From an uncultured Pseudomonas sp. (GTDB taxonomy: Bacteria > Pseudomonadota > Gammaproteobacteria > Pseudomonadales > Pseudomonadaceae): 7,407 bases of DNA. Below are positions 5,901-7,407 of this stretch, in pieces. The notes below the pieces were generated by a model. It had not been told where the DNA came from. It saw nothing but the letters and a program-made list of their open reading frames with translations, and searched no databases. Position 1 is the first letter of the stretch, and the number at the start of each line of letters is the position of its first letter. The stretch spans positions 1 through 7,407 of the forward strand of contig CAMPJN010000182.1 in the NCBI GenBank assembly GCA_946886875.1, in the 5' to 3' direction. The position numbers and the translations under genes are program-made.

Positions 5901-5973
5901 AGCGTGGCGACAAAGCCCGGCGACTGCCCTTTATCCTTATTCGCAGAACCAACGTGATGCTGACGAGCTTTAG
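5871..5973 (+). repeat. Duplicated end of cbrX, copies 73 bases apart
   Basis: Bases 5871-5900 (the last nine codons and stop of cbrX) recur at 5944-5973. They encode QSQRDADEL-stop and QNQRDADEL-stop. Of seven mismatches in 30 bases, four are synonymous third-position changes, two turn TGA into TAG, and one changes S to N. The block CCAACGTGATGC is identical, and in copy 2 its ATG is the cbrA start codon. Similarity continues a few bases upstream with a one-base gap (TTATTC) and ends at the stops. The 73-base offset puts the copies in different frames. Confidence 0.8.
5890..5973 (+). CDS. Short overlapping ORF linking cbrX and cbrA
   Basis: ATG 5890 opens a 27-codon frame starting MNSEAWRQSP and ending QNQRDADEL, stop TAG 5971-5973. 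An in-frame ATG at 5884 would add two residues. It overlaps the end of cbrX by 11 bases and the start of cbrA by 17. The three frames step by +1 each time, and neither this ORF nor cbrA has a visible ribosome-binding site. That fits a relay in which ribosomes ending cbrX restart here and then restart at cbrA. It may instead be the relic of a cbrX-end duplication that separated cbrX from cbrA. The near-synonymous match to the cbrX tail argues that the peptide end is, or was, under selection. Confidence 0.4.
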   Translation: MNSEAWRQSPATALYPYSQNQRDADEL

Positions 5974-7407
5974 CCTAAGCCACCTGATCCTGATCAGTGC
6001 CGCCTACCTGATGGTGTTGTTCGGCGTGGCCTGGGTCAGCGAGCACGGTTTGATCCCGCGCCGCATCATCCACCATCCGCTGACCTACACCCTGTCGCTC
6101 GGTGTCTACGCCAGTGCCTGGGCGTTTTACGGCACTGTCGGCCTGGCCTACCAGTACGGTTACGGCTTTCTCGCCACCTATCTGGGAGTGTCCGGCGCCT
6201 TTCTGTTGGCGCCGGTGCTGCTCTATCCGATCCTACGCATCACCCGCACCTATCAATTGTCATCGCTGGCCGATCTGTTCGCCTTCCGCTTTCGCAGCAC
6301 CTGGGCCGGCGCGCTGACCACAGTATTCATGCTGATCGGCGTGCTGCCGCTGCTGGCCCTGCAAATCCAGGCGGTGGCGGACTCCATCGGCATCCTCACC
6401 CGCGAGCCGGTGCAGCAACGTGTGGCGCTGGCCTTCTGCGGGCTGATCATCCTTTTCACCATCCTCTTCGGCGCCCGCCATATCGCCACCCGCGAGAAGC
6501 ACGAGGGCCTGGTGTTCGCCATCGCCTTCGAGTCGGTGGTCAAGCTGGTGGCGATCAGCATCATCGGCCTGTATGCGCTCTACGGCGTATTCGACGGCCC
6601 CAAGGATCTGGAATATTGGCTGGTGCAGAACCGGACGGCGCTGAGTAACCTGCACACGCCGCTGCAGGAAGGCCCCTGGCGCACCCTGCTGCTGGTGTTC
6701 TTCGCCTCGGCCATCGTCATGCCGCACATGTATCACATGACCTTCACCGAAAATATCAACCCGCGCGCCATGGTCAGCGCCAGCTGGGGCCTACCGCTGT
6801 TCCTCCTGCTGATGAGCCTGGCGGCGCCGCTGATCCTCTGGGCCGGGCTGCAACTGGGGGTCACCACCAACCCGGAATACTTCACCCTGGGCCTGGGCAT
6901 CGCGGTCAACAGCCCGACCCTGGCGCTGGTCGCCTATGTCGGCGGCCTCTCGGCCTCCAGTGGCCTGATCATAGTCACCACCCTGGCGCTCTCGGGCATG
7001 GTGCTCAACCACGTGGTGCTGCCGCTGTATCAGCCGCCGGCCGAGGGCAATATCTACCGCTGGCTGAAGTGGACCCGGCGCGCGCTGATCTTCGCCATCA
7101 TCATGGCCGGTTACGGCTTCTACCTGTTGCTCGGCGCCGAACAGGATCTGGCCAATCTCGGCATAGTCGCCTTCGTCGCCACCCTGCAATTCCTCCCCGG
7201 CGTGCTCTCGGTGCTGTATTGGCCAACCGCCAATAGGCGCGGCTTCATCTCCGGCCTGCTGGCGGGTATCGCCGTTTGGATGGTGGGCATGCTGCTGCCG
7301 ATGATCGGCAACCTGCAAGGCTTCTACCTGCCGATGTTCAACCTGGTCTACGTGCTCGACGACAGCAGCTGGCACCTGGCGGCGATCGCCTCGCTGGCGG
7401 CCAACGT
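5957..7407 (+). CDS. cbrA: CbrA-like sensor kinase with SLC5 transporter domain (5' part)
   Basis: CbrA senses carbon/nitrogen status in Pseudomonas and signals to CbrB, a sigma-54 activator of amino-acid use and of the small RNA crcZ. The window holds the first 483 residues, open to the edge; the STAC, PAS and kinase parts would follow. What is visible is a sodium:solute-symporter-like region of many membrane helices. Typical segments are HPLTYTLSLGVYASAWAFYG, LADLFAFRFRSTWAG, ALQIQAVADSIGILT, GARHIATREKHEGLVFAIAF and MPHMYHMTFTENINPRA. These fit SLC5-linked kinases and, as I recall them, CbrA most closely; MxtR/CrbS-type relatives are the main alternative. The start ATG 5957 lies inside the preceding short ORF without a ribosome-binding site, so coupling is likely. 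GTG 5954 is a possible alternative start. Confidence 0.78.
   Translation, partial: MLTSFSLSHLILISAAYLMVLFGVAWVSEHGLIPRRIIHHPLTYTLSLGVYASAWAFYGTVGLAYQYGYGFLATYLGVSGAFLLAPVLLYPILRITRTYQLSSLADLFAFRFRSTWAGALTTVFMLIGVLPLLALQIQAVADSIGILTREPVQQRVALAFCGLIILFTILFGARHIATREKHEGLVFAIAFESVVKLVAISIIGLYALYGVFDGPKDLEYWLVQNRTALSNLHTPLQEGPWRTLLLVFFASAIVMPHMYHMTFTENINPRAMVSASWGLPLFLLLMSLAAPLILWAGLQLGVTTNPEYFTLGLGIAVNSPTLALVAYVGGLSASSGLIIVTTLALSGMVLNHVVLPLYQPPAEGNIYRWLKWTRRALIFAIIMAGYGFYLLLGAEQDLANLGIVAFVATLQFLPGVLSVLYWPTANRRGFISGLLAGIAVWMVGMLLPMIGNLQGFYLPMFNLVYVLDDSSWHLAAIASLAAN

Noticed and set aside
6791..7375. 194-residue minus-strand ORF opposite the CbrA-like gene
   Set aside because: Low-complexity H/Q/G/D-rich translation, antisense to clear membrane-protein coding sequence; a composition artefact.

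Overview
The window looks like chromosomal DNA of a Pseudomonas species (gammaproteobacterium). The genes are GC-rich with strong C/G third-position use. The proteins match Pseudomonas-type families: split urease accessory genes, a DUF808 protein, and a CbrX/CbrA-like pair. I name families from motifs and memory; no database search was run. Every confident gene lies on the plus strand.

Region 1 (1-2704) is a urease accessory operon. After the last codons of an upstream gene (ending at 77) comes an intergenic stretch with a near-consensus sigma-54 promoter (206-222). Then follow ureE (284-784), ureF (781-1455, GTG start inside the ureE stop), ureG (1472-2086) and a HupE/UreJ-type membrane protein (2114-2686). 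UreE, UreF and UreG deliver nickel and drive GTP-dependent assembly of the urease active site; UreJ is the likely nickel-entry partner. The structural genes ureABC and ureD are not here, so the locus is split, as in P. aeruginosa. Region 2 (2705-3680) holds a secreted periplasmic solute-binding-like protein whose weak ribosome-binding site lies inside a two-tier hairpin.

Region 3 (3681-4542) is about 860 bases with no convincing gene. It is visibly richer in A+T and contains three perfect DnaA boxes (TTATNCACA), all on the plus strand. Two of them sit in near-identical modules, and a third diverged module lies between these. The same stretch has an AT-rich inverted repeat, three 12-bp iterations and a 14-bp perfect palindrome. 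It looks like a DnaA-binding locus or origin-like element far from dnaA, and is one of the two most unusual things in the window.

Region 4 (4543-7407) has a DUF808 (YedI-type) membrane protein and then a 58-residue two-helix membrane protein resembling CbrX. The start of a large SLC5-type membrane sensor follows, most likely CbrA, the carbon/nitrogen-balance histidine kinase; its kinase part lies beyond the window. Between cbrX and cbrA the last ten codons of cbrX occur twice, 73 bases apart, with almost only synonymous differences. The second copy ends a 27-codon reading frame that overlaps cbrX on one side and cbrA on the other, suggesting a three-step translational relay.

Nitrogen use links the two ends: the urease genes have a sigma-54 promoter, and CbrA's usual partner CbrB is a sigma-54 activator. 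A direct regulatory link is only inference.
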